A model generated the notes under the pieces. The model saw only the letters and a program-made list of their open reading frames with translations, was not told the DNA's origin and ran no database searches. The position numbers and the translations under genes are program-made. DNA of 64,000 nt from NCBI RefSeq assembly GCF_022662375.1, contig NZ_JAKNQL010000010.1, positions 62,001-126,000 of the forward strand. The letters run 5' to 3'. Source of the stretch: Pseudomonas sp. CROZ-RG-20F-R04-15. Its GTDB lineage: Bacteria > Pseudomonadota > Gammaproteobacteria > Pseudomonadales > Pseudomonadaceae. Of the stretch, positions 51,286 to 60,174 are shown in pieces. Numbering within the stretch: position 1 is the stretch's first letter; the number at the start of each line of letters is the position of its first letter.

Positions 51286-52491
51286 ATGTCAGCCGAATTG
51301 CCCGTCACCGTACTTTCAGGATTTCTCGGCGCTGGAAAAAGTACACTTTTGAATTACGTACTACGTAATCGAAAGGGGCTGCGTGTTGCTGTGATCGTCA
51401 ATGATATGAGCGAAATCAACATCGATGGCAGCGAAGTCCAGCGCGATGTCAGCCTGAACCGTGCAGAAGAAAAAATCGTTGAAATGAGCAACGGCTGTAT
51501 CTGCTGTACGTTACGCGAAGATTTGCTCGAAGAAGTCAGCAAGCTCGCCCGTGAAGATCGCTTCGATTATCTGCTCATCGAATCCACCGGTATCTCCGAG
51601 CCTTTGCCGGTCGCAGAAACCTTCACCTTCCGCGATGAACATGGCCAAAGCCTCTCCGACATCGCCCGTCTCGACACCATGGTTACTGTAGTCGACGGTG
51701 TGAATTTCCTGCCGGACTACCAGGCGGCGGAAAGCCTCGCCTCCCGTGGCGAAATTCTCGGCGAGGAAGACGAGCGCTCCATCACCGACCTGTTGATCGA
51801 ACAGATCGAGTTCGCCGACGTACTGTTGATCAGCAAGATCGACCTGATCAGCCAGCCCGAGCGCGAAGAGTTGATCGCCATCCTCAAACGCCTCAATGCT
51901 CAAGCCGAAATCATCCCGATGGTGATGGGCGAGGTGCCGCTGGAGAAGATCCTCAACACCGGCCGTTTTGATTTCGACAGAGCCGCGCAAGCACCGGGCT
52001 GGCTGCAGGAGTTGCGCGGTGAGCACGTGCCGGAAACCGACGAGTACGGCATCGCTTCCACCGCCTACCGCGCACGCCGGCCGTTTCACCCGGAGCGTTT
52101 CTTCAGCTTCATCGACCGCCCGTGGCTGAACGGCAAGCTGCTGCGCTCCAAAGGATTCTTCTGGCTGGCGAGCAAGCCTACGGACGCTGGCAGCTGGTCG
52201 CAGGCTGGCGGTTTGATGCGCCACGGTTTTGCCGGACGCTGGTGGCGTTTTGTGCCGAAGGACCAATGGCCACAAGATCAACAAAGCACCGCCGCGATCA
52301 TGGAAAACTGGACGCCAAGCGTCGGAGACTGCCGCCAGGAGCTGGTTTTCATCGGACAGAACATCGATTTCCTACAGCTCTCCGACGAACTGGATGACTG
52401 CCTGCTCACCGATGAAGAAATGGCGCTCGGCGTAGAGGGTTGGCGATTGCTGGCGGATCCATTCGGCCCTTGGCATGAAGAGGCTGCCTGA
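51286..52491 (+). CDS. zigA: COG0523 zinc metallochaperone GTPase (ZigA/YciC type)
   Basis: 401-aa GTPase of the G3E family. Walker A GFLGAGKST is at 12-20, the metal-binding CxCC motif NGCICCTLR at 70-77, the ESTGISEP switch region near 104, and a long C-terminal CobW domain. The length fits ZigA/YciC. It probably hands scarce zinc to client enzymes, in the cytoplasm. A perfect Zur box lies upstream, and the stop shares one base with the DUF1826 start, so the two are coupled. Equivalent to PA5535. Confidence 0.9.
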   Translation: MSAELPVTVLSGFLGAGKSTLLNYVLRNRKGLRVAVIVNDMSEINIDGSEVQRDVSLNRAEEKIVEMSNGCICCTLREDLLEEVSKLAREDRFDYLLIESTGISEPLPVAETFTFRDEHGQSLSDIARLDTMVTVVDGVNFLPDYQAAESLASRGEILGEEDERSITDLLIEQIEFADVLLISKIDLISQPEREELIAILKRLNAQAEIIPMVMGEVPLEKILNTGRFDFDRAAQAPGWLQELRGEHVPETDEYGIASTAYRARRPFHPERFFSFIDRPWLNGKLLRSKGFFWLASKPTDAGSWSQAGGLMRHGFAGRWWRFVPKDQWPQDQQSTAAIMENWTPSVGDCRQELVFIGQNIDFLQLSDELDDCLLTDEEMALGVEGWRLLADPFGPWHEEAA

Positions 52492-53135
52492 TGTTAGCCC
52501 TGAAACTGCAGCAGGACCGTACCCGCCATCAGCATCAAGGGCCGACTCCAAAGACGCTGGCGCGAATTCTGGACGATGACACCAATCTTGCCGTGTGGCA
52601 GCGGCAACTGCCGTTGCACATCAGCGATTTCGCTCAGTTATTGCTGTCGCTCAACGAACCCTTGGCGCAATCGTTATGCCTGGAGTTGGCAAGCGAGGAC
52701 GCCGAGCCTGACCTGACCGGGTTGGCTTCAGGCTTCCGCGATCTGGAAGGCTATGAAGGCTTTATCGCCGACCTGAAGTGGCTGGTCAGTGCCTTTGCCT
52801 GTTTGCTGGGCGCCAAGCGCATCGGCCTGCGCCTGCGGGCGCTCGATAAAGCCATGTGCCCGCGCTTCCACGTTGATCACGTGCCGGTGCGGCTGATCAC
52901 CACGTACGCTGGCGTCGGCAGCCAATGGCTCAAGGAAGGCGTGATGGATCGCCAGCAACTGGGGCAGGCCAACGCTGAGCCCCAGGTGCTAATTCAGCAA
53001 CTCAGCAGTGGCGATGTCGCGCTGTTGAAAGGCGAAAAATGGCACGGTAATGAAGGCTTCGGTCTCATCCATCGCTCGCCACAACCGCCTACTGGCGAGC
53101 GTCGATTGATCCTCACCCTCGACTGGCTCGGCTAA
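52491..53135 (+). CDS. DUF1826 protein with a possible 2OG-oxygenase-like metal motif
   Basis: 214-aa cytoplasmic protein of the DUF1826 family, directly coupled to zigA (1-base overlap). The C-terminal half shows FHVDHVPVRLITTYAG (His127, Asp129), WHGNEGFGLIHRSP (His185, His194) and ERRLILTLDW (Arg204/205). HxD, a distal His about 65 residues later and an Arg ten residues on is the arrangement of Fe(II)/2-oxoglutarate oxygenases, so a metal-dependent enzyme and ZigA client is possible. This is my inference; the family has no assigned function. Equivalent to PA5534. Confidence 0.78.
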   Translation: MLALKLQQDRTRHQHQGPTPKTLARILDDDTNLAVWQRQLPLHISDFAQLLLSLNEPLAQSLCLELASEDAEPDLTGLASGFRDLEGYEGFIADLKWLVSAFACLLGAKRIGLRLRALDKAMCPRFHVDHVPVRLITTYAGVGSQWLKEGVMDRQQLGQANAEPQVLIQQLSSGDVALLKGEKWHGNEGFGLIHRSPQPPTGERRLILTLDWLG

Positions 53136-53150
53136 TGTCTCAAAGACGCT

Positions 53151-53507
53151 TTAAGGTTTTAGCCACGATCCTTGGCTCTGGCCTTCGCAATATGGCTTCA
53201 AATACGCTGCATCAGTGGCGACGCCGTAATAGTGGATGTCCTGGCGATAAGGCATATTGGCGACTTGCGCGTTGCTGCACACACCAAACGCACCACTCGG
53301 GCATTGATCGACGTACTGTACTTCGACTTTCTGCCCGGCCAGCGTTGGCTGGCAGAAACCGTCGTTGAACAGCCTCTCCGGGATATTGCGGTTCTGCTGG
53401 CAGACTTTGACGTCGAGCCGCTCGCCCTGACTATGCACTACGCAAGCCTGGGCCCACGCTTCACTCGACAGCAGCGTCAACAGCAACGACCATCCCATCC
53501 AACGCAT
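53151..53507 (-). CDS. Small secreted Cys-rich protein of unknown function
   Basis: 118-aa protein. The start at 53507 has GGGAG 8 bases upstream and gives a signal peptide (MRWMGWSLLLTLLSSEAWAQ). The mature part has six Cys (ACVVHS, VCQQN, FCQPT, QCPSG, VCSNA, YCEGQ), probably three disulfides in the periplasm. No family recognised. It is antisense-oriented between two zinc-related plus-strand units, in the place of PA5533. Whether it belongs to the zinc response is not visible from its own promoter region. Confidence 0.65.
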   Translation of the reverse strand: MRWMGWSLLLTLLSSEAWAQACVVHSQGERLDVKVCQQNRNIPERLFNDGFCQPTLAGQKVEVQYVDQCPSGAFGVCSNAQVANMPYRQDIHYYGVATDAAYLKPYCEGQSQGSWLKP

Positions 53508-53536
53508 CTTTGCATCTCCCAAGAAAGCTTCCCGCC

Positions 53537-54502
53537 ATGTTGCAGAACATTCCTACCCATGTCATTGCTGGCCCTTTGGGCGCAGGCAAGACCAGCCTGA
53601 TTCGCCAGCTCATGGCCCAGCGGCCAGACGGTGAGCGCTGGGCGGTGCTGATCAACGAGTTCGGCCAGATCGGCCTCGATGCGGCGCTGCTGACCCGCGA
53701 TGCCGATGGTGTCGCACTCGGCGAAGTGGCCGGGGGCTGCCTGTGCTGCGTCAATGGCGCGCCGTTTCAGATTGGTCTCGGGCGGTTGTTGCGCAAGGAG
53801 AAACCGGATCGGCTGTTCATCGAACCGTCCGGGTTGGGGCATCCGGCGCAATTGCTCAAGCAGTTGAATGAAGCGCCATGGTCAGGCGTTCTGGCGGTCC
53901 AGCCCTGTGTGCTGGTGCTGGATGCTCAGGCGCTGCATGTCGGGAAAGCATTACCAGCCGCGCAACAGGACGCGTTGGCGAGCGCCGGATTGCTGCTGCT
54001 GAACAAGGCCGAAAACCTGGATGACACGGCCCGGGCAAATATCGCCAACCGATTGCCGCCAGTCCCGCTGATCTGGACGCAACAGGCGCAACTACCGCTG
54101 AACGAACTGCCGGGCCTGGCTGCAAAAGCAGTCGACGGTGTGGATAACCTGGCCGTGCCCAAAGGATTGGGACAAATGCCGGCCGTCTGGAGCGATCCGA
54201 CGTTGCCGATTTGCCTGAGTCAGACGCAGGAGGGTGGCTGGAGCATTGGTTGGCGTTGGCATCCGGGCCAGACGTTCGACAAGCAACGCACTGTCGACTG
54301 GCTAACCGGCCTTGATTGGAAGCGAGCGAAACTGGTGATCCGCAGCTCGGATGGCTGGGTGTCTGCGAATGCTTTGGATAATGCCAAGCTGATCTGGCAG
54401 GCCAGCGAATGGCGGAAAGATTCGCGAATCGAACTGATCTTCGTCGATCCGCAAAATATTGATCAATTGCAGGCGGGGCTGGCGCGATGCCGAACCCGGT
54501 GA
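53537..54502 (+). CDS. Second COG0523 (CobW-type) GTP-binding protein
   Basis: 321-aa GTPase of the G3E family, shorter than ZigA. Walker A GPLGAGKTS lies near 12-20, EVAGGCLCCVNG carries the CxCC metal motif, and FIEPSGLGHP the switch region. The start at 53537 (MLQNIPTHVIAG) fits the family N-terminus. It is equivalent to PA5532 and lies downstream of the zigA-DUF1826 pair with a minus-strand gene between. A metal insertase or chaperone role is inferred; the metal is undetermined. Confidence 0.85.
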   Translation: MLQNIPTHVIAGPLGAGKTSLIRQLMAQRPDGERWAVLINEFGQIGLDAALLTRDADGVALGEVAGGCLCCVNGAPFQIGLGRLLRKEKPDRLFIEPSGLGHPAQLLKQLNEAPWSGVLAVQPCVLVLDAQALHVGKALPAAQQDALASAGLLLLNKAENLDDTARANIANRLPPVPLIWTQQAQLPLNELPGLAAKAVDGVDNLAVPKGLGQMPAVWSDPTLPICLSQTQEGGWSIGWRWHPGQTFDKQRTVDWLTGLDWKRAKLVIRSSDGWVSANALDNAKLIWQASEWRKDSRIELIFVDPQNIDQLQAGLARCRTR

Positions 54503-54508
54503 TTCAGC

Positions 54509-54928
54509 TCAAGGTTTCCACTTCGTGTGTTCCTGCCGCCACTGGCTCAGCTCGATGACTTCTGCCCGTGGCTTCTGCACTTCGACCACTGGCGGAGTAT
54601 CGTCGAACGGCGCCGGGTAGGGCGCCAGCTCGATCTGCGCACTGTGCGCGCCAAACTGGGTAATCGTGCCGTTATGCCGGGTTTCACCGGTCACGGTGAA
54701 TTCGAAGTTGTACACCCGCGCCAGTCGTCGGCGCCCATTGGCGTCCTTGATGAAACCGATCTTCTTCAGTGCAACGTTGCCGTCGAGCAACTCCACGCGC
54801 ACGTTCAGGCAATGCTGCTTGACCCGTTCCAGCGCCCGCTCGCGCAAGCCGTGGTTGTGCCATAGCCACGCGCCGGCAGCAGCGAACAGCATCAGCACAA
54901 AGATGTTTTCCAGGGTCAGCATCAACAT
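54509..54928 (-). CDS. DUF3301 single-pass membrane protein
   Basis: 139-aa protein. One N-terminal membrane helix (about residues 7-25) is followed by a basic cytoplasmic domain with the DUF3301 block: WHNHGLRERALERVKQHCLNVRVELLDGNVAL, abbreviated here as LRERALERVKQHC. The start at 54928 or 54922 (both ATG) is uncertain; GGAG lies just upstream. It converges on the second COG0523 gene. The function is unknown. Confidence 0.8.
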   Translation of the reverse strand: MLMLTLENIFVLMLFAAAGAWLWHNHGLRERALERVKQHCLNVRVELLDGNVALKKIGFIKDANGRRRLARVYNFEFTVTGETRHNGTITQFGAHSAQIELAPYPAPFDDTPPVVEVQKPRAEVIELSQWRQEHTKWKP

Positions 54929-55039
54929 CGAACTCCAAAAGATAGCGTCAGCTTAACTGCGTCGCCGGTCTGTCGTACAGGCTGCGTTTCGTCGCATACT
55001 GCGCGGCTTGAATTTCAATCGTTTTACGGAATGACCCGA

Positions 55040-55912
55040 ATGAAACGTACGCCTCATCTGCTCGCCATTCAGTCCCACGTCGTGTTCGGCCACGCCGGTA
55101 ACAGCGCGGCGGTTTTTCCGATGCAGCGGGTCGGGGTCAATGTCTGGCCGCTCAACACCGTGCAGTTTTCCAACCACACCCAGTACGGTCAGTGGGCTGG
55201 CGAAGTGCTGGCGCCGCAGCAGATTCCCGAGCTGGTCGAAGGCATCGCCGCGATTGGCGAGCTGGGCAACTGCGATGCGGTTCTGTCCGGTTATCTCGGC
55301 AGTGCGGCGCAGGGTCGAGCGATCCTCAGCGGCGTCGAGCGCATCAAATCGGTCAATCCGAAAGCGCTGTATCTGTGTGATCCGGTGATGGGCCATCCAG
55401 AGAAGGGTTGCAGCGTGCCGACCGAGGTCAGCGACTTCCTCCTGGACGAGGCGGCTGCGGTGGCGGACATCATGTGTCCGAACCAGTTGGAGCTGGACAG
55501 CTTCTCCGGGCGCAAGCCGCAGTCGTTGTTCGATTGCCTGGCAATGGCGCGGGCGTTGCTGGCGCGTGGGCCGAAAGTGGTGCTGGTCAAGCATCTGGAT
55601 TATCCGGGAAAACCGGCCGATGGCTTCGAGATGCTGCTGGTCACGGCCGAAGGCAGTTGGCATTTGCGCCGTCCGTTGCTGGCGTTTCCGCGTCAGCCGG
55701 TGGGTGTTGGCGATCTGACGTCTGGCCTGTTTCTGGCGCGGCTGTTGTTGGGCGATAGCCTGGTGGCGGCGTTTGAATTCACGGCGGCGGCGGTGCATGA
55801 GGTGCTGCTGGAGACTCAGGCTTGCGCCAGTTATGAGCTGCAACTGGTGCGAGCGCAGGATCGGATTGCGCATCCGCGGGTGAAGTTCGAGGCGACTGCA
55901 ATCAGTCTGTAA
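55040..55912 (+). CDS. pdxY: Pyridoxal kinase
   Basis: 290-aa ribokinase-like enzyme that phosphorylates pyridoxal in the vitamin B6 salvage pathway. The N-terminal block LLAIQSHVVFGHAGNSAAVFP, the nucleotide-binding region YLCDPVMG and the C-terminal VGVGDLTSGLFLARLL (with the catalytic Asp) define PdxY. The start at 55040 (MKRTPHLL) has GGA 9 bases upstream; the ATG three codons earlier is an alternative. Followed by a REP pair. No link to the zinc genes is evident. Confidence 0.93.
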   Translation: MKRTPHLLAIQSHVVFGHAGNSAAVFPMQRVGVNVWPLNTVQFSNHTQYGQWAGEVLAPQQIPELVEGIAAIGELGNCDAVLSGYLGSAAQGRAILSGVERIKSVNPKALYLCDPVMGHPEKGCSVPTEVSDFLLDEAAAVADIMCPNQLELDSFSGRKPQSLFDCLAMARALLARGPKVVLVKHLDYPGKPADGFEMLLVTAEGSWHLRRPLLAFPRQPVGVGDLTSGLFLARLLLGDSLVAAFEFTAAAVHEVLLETQACASYELQLVRAQDRIAHPRVKFEATAISL

Positions 55913-55925
55913 CACCGCGCTGCCC

Positions 55926-56008
55926 CCATTCGCGAGCAAGCTCGCTCCCACATTTGGTTTTGTGTACGCCACAGATCCAGTGTGGGAGCGAGCTTGCTCG
56001 CGAAAGCG
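55926..56008. repeat. Paired REP element
   Basis: Opposed copies (CATTCGCGAGCAAGCTCGCT from 55928; GTGGGAGCGAGCTTGCTCGC from 55982) with AAGCTCGC variants lie between the convergent pdxY and thioesterase genes. Confidence 0.85.
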
Positions 56009-56029
56009 TTCTTCAGAGCGCTAAAGATC

Positions 56030-56512
56030 TCAGGCGTCGCCCTTGATCTCCTGATAGCGCTTCTCCAGCTCCTGGCGAATCTGCCGACGCTGCTGCGCCT
56101 GCATATAACGACGCTTGTCTTCACTGTTCTGCGGTTGCAGCGGCGGCACGGCGGCCGGCTTGCGCTGGTCATCCACCGCCACCATGGTGAAGAAGCAGCT
56201 GTTGGTGTGGCGCACCGAACGCTCGCGGATGTTTTCGGTGACGACTTTGATGCCGACTTCCATCGATGTGTTGCCGGTGTAGTTGACCGAGGCGAGGAAG
56301 GTCACCAGTTCGCCGACATGAATCGGCTCGCGGAAAATCACCTGATCCACCGACAGGGTCACCACATAGCGGCCGGCATAACGGCTCGCGCAGGCGTAAG
56401 CCACTTCGTCGAGGTATTTGAGCAGGGTGCCGCCGTGGACATTGCCAGAGAAGTTGGCCATGTCGGGGGTCATCAGTACCGTCATCGACAGTTGGGCGTT
56501 TCCGGGTTCCAT
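56030..56512 (-). CDS. Acyl-CoA thioesterase, hotdog fold (YciA-like)
   Basis: 160-aa hotdog-fold thioesterase. The catalytic-type segment DMANFSGNVHGGTLLKYLDEVAY (cited as NFSGNVHGGTLLKYLDE) near residue 18-38 contains the conserved Asn/His/Asp surroundings, and SVDQVIFREPIHVGELVTF follows. The C-terminal 35 residues are Arg/Gln-rich helix. The start at 56512 (MEPGNAQLSM) fits the family and has GAGAA upstream. It hydrolyses acyl-CoAs in the cytoplasm; chain preference cannot be read from sequence. Confidence 0.9.
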   Translation of the reverse strand: MEPGNAQLSMTVLMTPDMANFSGNVHGGTLLKYLDEVAYACASRYAGRYVVTLSVDQVIFREPIHVGELVTFLASVNYTGNTSMEVGIKVVTENIRERSVRHTNSCFFTMVAVDDQRKPAAVPPLQPQNSEDKRRYMQAQQRRQIRQELEKRYQEIKGDA

Positions 56513-56790
56513 AACGTTCTCACGGATCAAGGCTGATTTCTGGAAGCACCTCTGCGGGTGCCTGGTCGCTTTTCAAAAGCACCGTTATCGGGACGCCGGG
56601 CGACTGGCCGCCGTCACGCCGGAATCGATCTGTTTCCATATATTGCACCGCCTTCCAGGCGGAAGTCGCGGTGTTAACCTGCAAAAGCCCACCTCGAGGG
56701 CAATTCCCACACAAAAAGCGGATTTTTACCTAGCTCGCCCAGACCTTTCTGACGTCTGCCGGGAGTCTCGTCATTCAAGGAGCCCACGCC

Positions 56791-58554
56791 ATGCATGCCA
56801 TCAGTTTTATTCAGGACCTGGCAGTGATCATGTTGGTCGCAGGTGTGGTGACCGTGTTGTTCCACCGCTTCAAGCAGCCGGTGGTGCTTGGCTATATCGT
56901 TGCTGGCTTCATCATCGGCCCGCACACACCGCCGTTCGGCCTGATTCACGACGAAGAAACCATCAAGACTCTTGCCGAACTCGGGGTTATTTTTCTGATG
57001 TTCTGCCTCGGGCTGGAGTTCAGCCTGCGCAAACTGTTCAAGGTCGGCGCTACAGCGTTTATCGCGGCGTTCCTCGAAATTGTCCTGATGATCTGGATCG
57101 GCTACGAAATCGGCCGCTGGTTCGACTGGAACACCATGGACTCGCTGTTCCTCGGCGCCATCCTGGCGATCTCCTCGACCACCATCATCGTCAAGGCACT
57201 CAATGATCTGAAGATGAAGAACGAGCGCTTTGCGCAGTTGATCTTCGGTGTGCTGATCGTCGAAGACATCCTCGGCATCGGCATCATCGCACTGCTGTCG
57301 AGCATCGCGGTCAGCGGCACCGTCAGCTCCGGCGAAGTGTTTTCCACGGTCGGCAAGCTGTCGTTGTTCATGATCGTCGCGCTGGTCATTGGCATCCTGC
57401 TGGTGCCGCGCCTGCTGGCTTACGTGGCCAAATTCGAAAGCAATGAAATGCTCCTGATCACCGTGCTCGGCCTGTGTTTCGGCTTCTGCCTGCTGGTGGT
57501 CAAGCTGGAGTACAGCATGGTGCTCGGCGCGTTCCTGATCGGCGCGATCATGGCCGAGTCGCGGCAGTTGCTGAAAATCGAACGCCTGATCGAGCCGGTT
57601 CGCGATCTGTTCAGCGCGATCTTTTTCGTTGCGATCGGCCTGATGCTCGACCCGATGATTCTTCTCGAATACGCATGGCCGATCGCGGTGATTACCGTCG
57701 CCGTGGTACTCGGCAAGATGTTGTCCTGCGGCCTCGGTGCGTTTATCGCCGGTAATGACGGACGTACCTCACTGCGCGTGGGGATGGGGCTGTCACAGAT
57801 TGGCGAATTTTCCTTCATCATCGCCGCACTGGGCATGACCTTGCAGGTCACCAGCAATTTCCTTTATCCGGTCGCTGTGGCCGTGTCGGTGATTACCACG
57901 CTGCTGACGCCGTATCTGATCCGTGCGGCTGATCCGCTGTCGATCAAGTTGTCGGCGGCGGTGCCCAAGCCTCTTGGCCGCGTGCTGGGCATGTACGGGG
58001 AATGGTTGCGCAGCATTCAGCCGCAAGGCGAGGGTGCGATGCTGGCTTCAATAATTCGCAAGATCCTGCTGCAGGTCGGAGTCAATCTCGCCCTGGTCAT
58101 CGCGATCTTCTTCGCAGGCGCGTATTTCGCCGAACGCATCTCGCTGTGGTTACAGGACTGGATCAGCGATCCTAGCTGGCAGAAAGCGTTGATCTGGGGC
58201 GGAGCGCTGTTGGTGTCGCTGCCGTTCTTGATCGCGGCGTACCGCAAGCTCAAGGCACTGTCGATGCTGCTGGCAGAGATGGGCGTGAAGCCGGAGATGG
58301 CCGGGCGTCACACGCAGCGAGTGCGCCGGGTGATCTCCGAAGTGATCCCGATTCTCTCGCTGCTGGTGATTTTCCTGCTGCTGGCAGCCTTGTCGGCCAG
58401 TATCTTGCCGACCAACAAGTTGCTGATGCTGATCGCCGTGGTCGCGGCCGCCGTGGCGGCGCTGCTCTGGCGCTGGTTCATCCGCGTGCACACGCGGATG
58501 CAGGTGGCGCTGCTGGAAACCCTCGACAACCACAAAGAGTCGTCGGGTCACTGA
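56791..58554 (+). CDS. CPA2-family cation:proton antiporter (Kef-like)
   Basis: 587-aa integral membrane antiporter. The N-terminal Na/H-exchanger domain (about 1-380) has about twelve helices, with LGYIVAGFIIGPHTPPFGL, FLMFCLGLEFSLRKL, the ion-site segment GVLIVEDILGIG and VGMGLSQIGEFSFI. About 430-570 hold further helices, and there is no TrkA-N/RCK nucleotide-binding domain, so regulation by glutathione adducts as in KefB/KefC is unlikely. The start at 56791 follows AAGGAGCCC. Potassium or sodium exchange for protons is the family role. PA5518 is the probable relative. Confidence 0.88.
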   Translation: MHAISFIQDLAVIMLVAGVVTVLFHRFKQPVVLGYIVAGFIIGPHTPPFGLIHDEETIKTLAELGVIFLMFCLGLEFSLRKLFKVGATAFIAAFLEIVLMIWIGYEIGRWFDWNTMDSLFLGAILAISSTTIIVKALNDLKMKNERFAQLIFGVLIVEDILGIGIIALLSSIAVSGTVSSGEVFSTVGKLSLFMIVALVIGILLVPRLLAYVAKFESNEMLLITVLGLCFGFCLLVVKLEYSMVLGAFLIGAIMAESRQLLKIERLIEPVRDLFSAIFFVAIGLMLDPMILLEYAWPIAVITVAVVLGKMLSCGLGAFIAGNDGRTSLRVGMGLSQIGEFSFIIAALGMTLQVTSNFLYPVAVAVSVITTLLTPYLIRAADPLSIKLSAAVPKPLGRVLGMYGEWLRSIQPQGEGAMLASIIRKILLQVGVNLALVIAIFFAGAYFAERISLWLQDWISDPSWQKALIWGGALLVSLPFLIAAYRKLKALSMLLAEMGVKPEMAGRHTQRVRRVISEVIPILSLLVIFLLLAALSASILPTNKLLMLIAVVAAAVAALLWRWFIRVHTRMQVALLETLDNHKESSGH

Positions 58555-58575
58555 ACCGTCGGGGCGGCTGACCGA

Positions 58576-58983
58576 TCAGCTTTCCAGCCAGACGTCCCGC
58601 GCCCAGTGCCACACCGATTCCCAGGACTCTTCGGTGATCAGCTCTTCTTCGCCGGACCATAGCACCACGGTGCCGTCTTCTTCGACGCAGTAGTAGTTCT
58701 CACCGTCCTGGCAGATCGGGATCAGGTCACGCGGTACGCCGATGTCCCACGCATTGGCCGCGACGTCCGGCAAATAGGTGTGCGATTGCGGGTCGGTGAC
58801 AGTCACCGGCTCGAGGCTGCCGTAAACCACGTCGCTGACGGTCAGCAAAAATTCTTTGAAGACGAACGGGATGTTGATGAAGAGTTCTTCTTCGACTTCC
58901 ACCAGTTGGTCTTCGTCAGGCAACTCCAATGGAACCGGTACGGGTTCGTTGGCTTCGCGCAGTTGTTCGATGATTTCTTCCAC
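58576..58983 (-). CDS. SMI1/KNR4-family protein
   Basis: 135-aa acidic cytoplasmic protein. The start is GTG at 58983 with AGAGGA upstream. It has the SMI1/KNR4 layout: ELPDEDQLVEVEEELFINIP, then VFKEFLLTVSDVVYGSLEPV and ENYYCVEEDGTVVLWSG, ending with Trp-rich segments. The fold is widespread as toxin immunity or general protein-binding modules. No toxin gene is adjacent, so a housekeeping binding role is as likely. Flanked by a convergent antiporter gene and the Tim44 gene. Confidence 0.82.
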   Translation of the reverse strand: MEEIIEQLREANEPVPVPLELPDEDQLVEVEEELFINIPFVFKEFLLTVSDVVYGSLEPVTVTDPQSHTYLPDVAANAWDIGVPRDLIPICQDGENYYCVEEDGTVVLWSGEEELITEESWESVWHWARDVWLES

Positions 58984-59066
58984 GTCCGGGATCCTCTTGC
59001 TTGAATGGCGCGGTTTATATGGGCCGGTTTATACAGTAGCTCGCTATAGATGCAACCGCGAAATAG

Positions 59067-59093
59067 AAAACCCCAGCCGAGGCTGGGGTTTTT
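59067..59093. terminator. Bidirectional intrinsic terminator after the Tim44-domain gene
   Basis: CCCCAGCC (59071-59078) and GGCTGGGG (59081-59088) form an 8-bp stem with A-run on the left and TTTTT on the right. It is 30 bases past the stop of the minus-strand Tim44 gene. Confidence 0.88.
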
Positions 59094-59121
59094 ATTACCG
59101 CAAGTGAAGCGCGCGGGGGGA

Positions 59122-59997
59122 TCAGCCGTTCTGGCGGATACCGGCAACCAGCCAAGGCTGGTTCTCGCCCTGCGGACGTTCCATGTTCCAGCTTTCGCTG
59201 AACACTTCGCCCTGATCGAAGCGCGAGGACTTCGACACACCGTTGAAAGTCAGGGTGGCGATGGTCTTGTCGGCACGGTCATCAACGCCATCCAGTTGAA
59301 CCTGGAGATTGTCGATGTAGGTCGACTGGAACGCGTCGCCCAGATCCGCGCGCTCACGCTTGAGGAACTCGAGCATTTGCGGGGTCACGAACTCGGCGAT
59401 CTTGTCCATTTCGTTGGCATCCCAGTGCTGCTGCAGCGACTGGAAGTGGCTACGTGCAGCGTCAAGGAAGTTCTGCTCGTTGAACCAGGCTGGTGCGTTG
59501 ATCACCGGACGAGCGGCAGCAGGCGCAGCCGAACCACCGAAAATCGAACCCATGGCAGCAGGCTTCTGCTCGAACACTTCACGCTGCATCGGCGCGCCGG
59601 CCGGAGCGAATTGCTCCTGCTGCTTGCGTCGACGTGCGGCGATGAAGCGGAAGATCACGAACGCGATCACTGCCATGATCAGGATGTCGAAGATCTGCAT
59701 GCCCTGGAAGCCGCCGCCCATGAACATGGATGCGAGCAGGCCACCGGCAGCGATGCCGGCCAGCGGGCCGAGCCATTTCGAAGCACCGCCGGCCTTGGCC
59801 GCAGCGCCCGCGGCACCGGCAGCACCAGCGGTCGCAGCCGCGCCGCCGACACCTGGAGAAGAAGGAGCCATCTGGCTGGTCTGGTGCGTCGGCGCAGCGC
59901 CGGCGCTTTTGCCACCACCAAAGCGCTTGGCGTTGGCGTCGAGGCTCATCGTCAGGCCGATGCACAACGCCATGGCGATGCTAAGAAAACGTTTCAT
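59122..59997 (-). CDS. Tim44-domain membrane protein
   Basis: 291-aa protein. The start at 59997 (MKRFLSIAMALCIG) begins a signal-like helix; an upstream in-frame start would precede it with polar residues. An Ala/Gly-rich low-complexity stretch (about 30-70) and a second membrane helix (about 98-118, FDILIMAVIAFVIFRFIAA) follow. Basic RRRKQQ comes next. The C-terminal Tim44 domain (about 165-290) shows FLDAARSHFQSLQQHWD and WLVAGIRQNG. Bacterial Tim44-like proteins are inner-membrane proteins of unclear role, sometimes linked to lipid or TamB-like envelope transport. Confidence 0.88.
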   Translation of the reverse strand: MKRFLSIAMALCIGLTMSLDANAKRFGGGKSAGAAPTHQTSQMAPSSPGVGGAAATAGAAGAAGAAAKAGGASKWLGPLAGIAAGGLLASMFMGGGFQGMQIFDILIMAVIAFVIFRFIAARRRKQQEQFAPAGAPMQREVFEQKPAAMGSIFGGSAAPAAARPVINAPAWFNEQNFLDAARSHFQSLQQHWDANEMDKIAEFVTPQMLEFLKRERADLGDAFQSTYIDNLQVQLDGVDDRADKTIATLTFNGVSKSSRFDQGEVFSESWNMERPQGENQPWLVAGIRQNG

Positions 59998-60174
59998 AAA
60001 GGGAATTCCCGTTTGTGGAGACACGCGCGCCATGTTGCACAGCTGAAGTGTTACTGGCTAGCGAGAGAGTGTTTCGGGCTTTTGCCTGACAGGTTACGTT
60101 CAGCTCGGTCGGGGCAATAAGGCCATGTACTTTTGGCTGTAGGAAATCGGGACAGGTTCAGTGAGAAAACGCGC
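59998..60174. other. Intergenic region upstream of the Tim44-domain gene
   Basis: 177 bases without a gene, holding the Tim44-gene promoter side on the minus strand. GGGAATTCC lies by the start at 60001-60009. Nothing else recognised. Confidence 0.4.

Noticed and set aside
58576..58983. Immunity gene of a toxin-immunity pair
   Set aside because: SMI1/KNR4 proteins can be immunity proteins, but no toxin, secretion or polymorphic-toxin gene is adjacent. Kept as a family call only.
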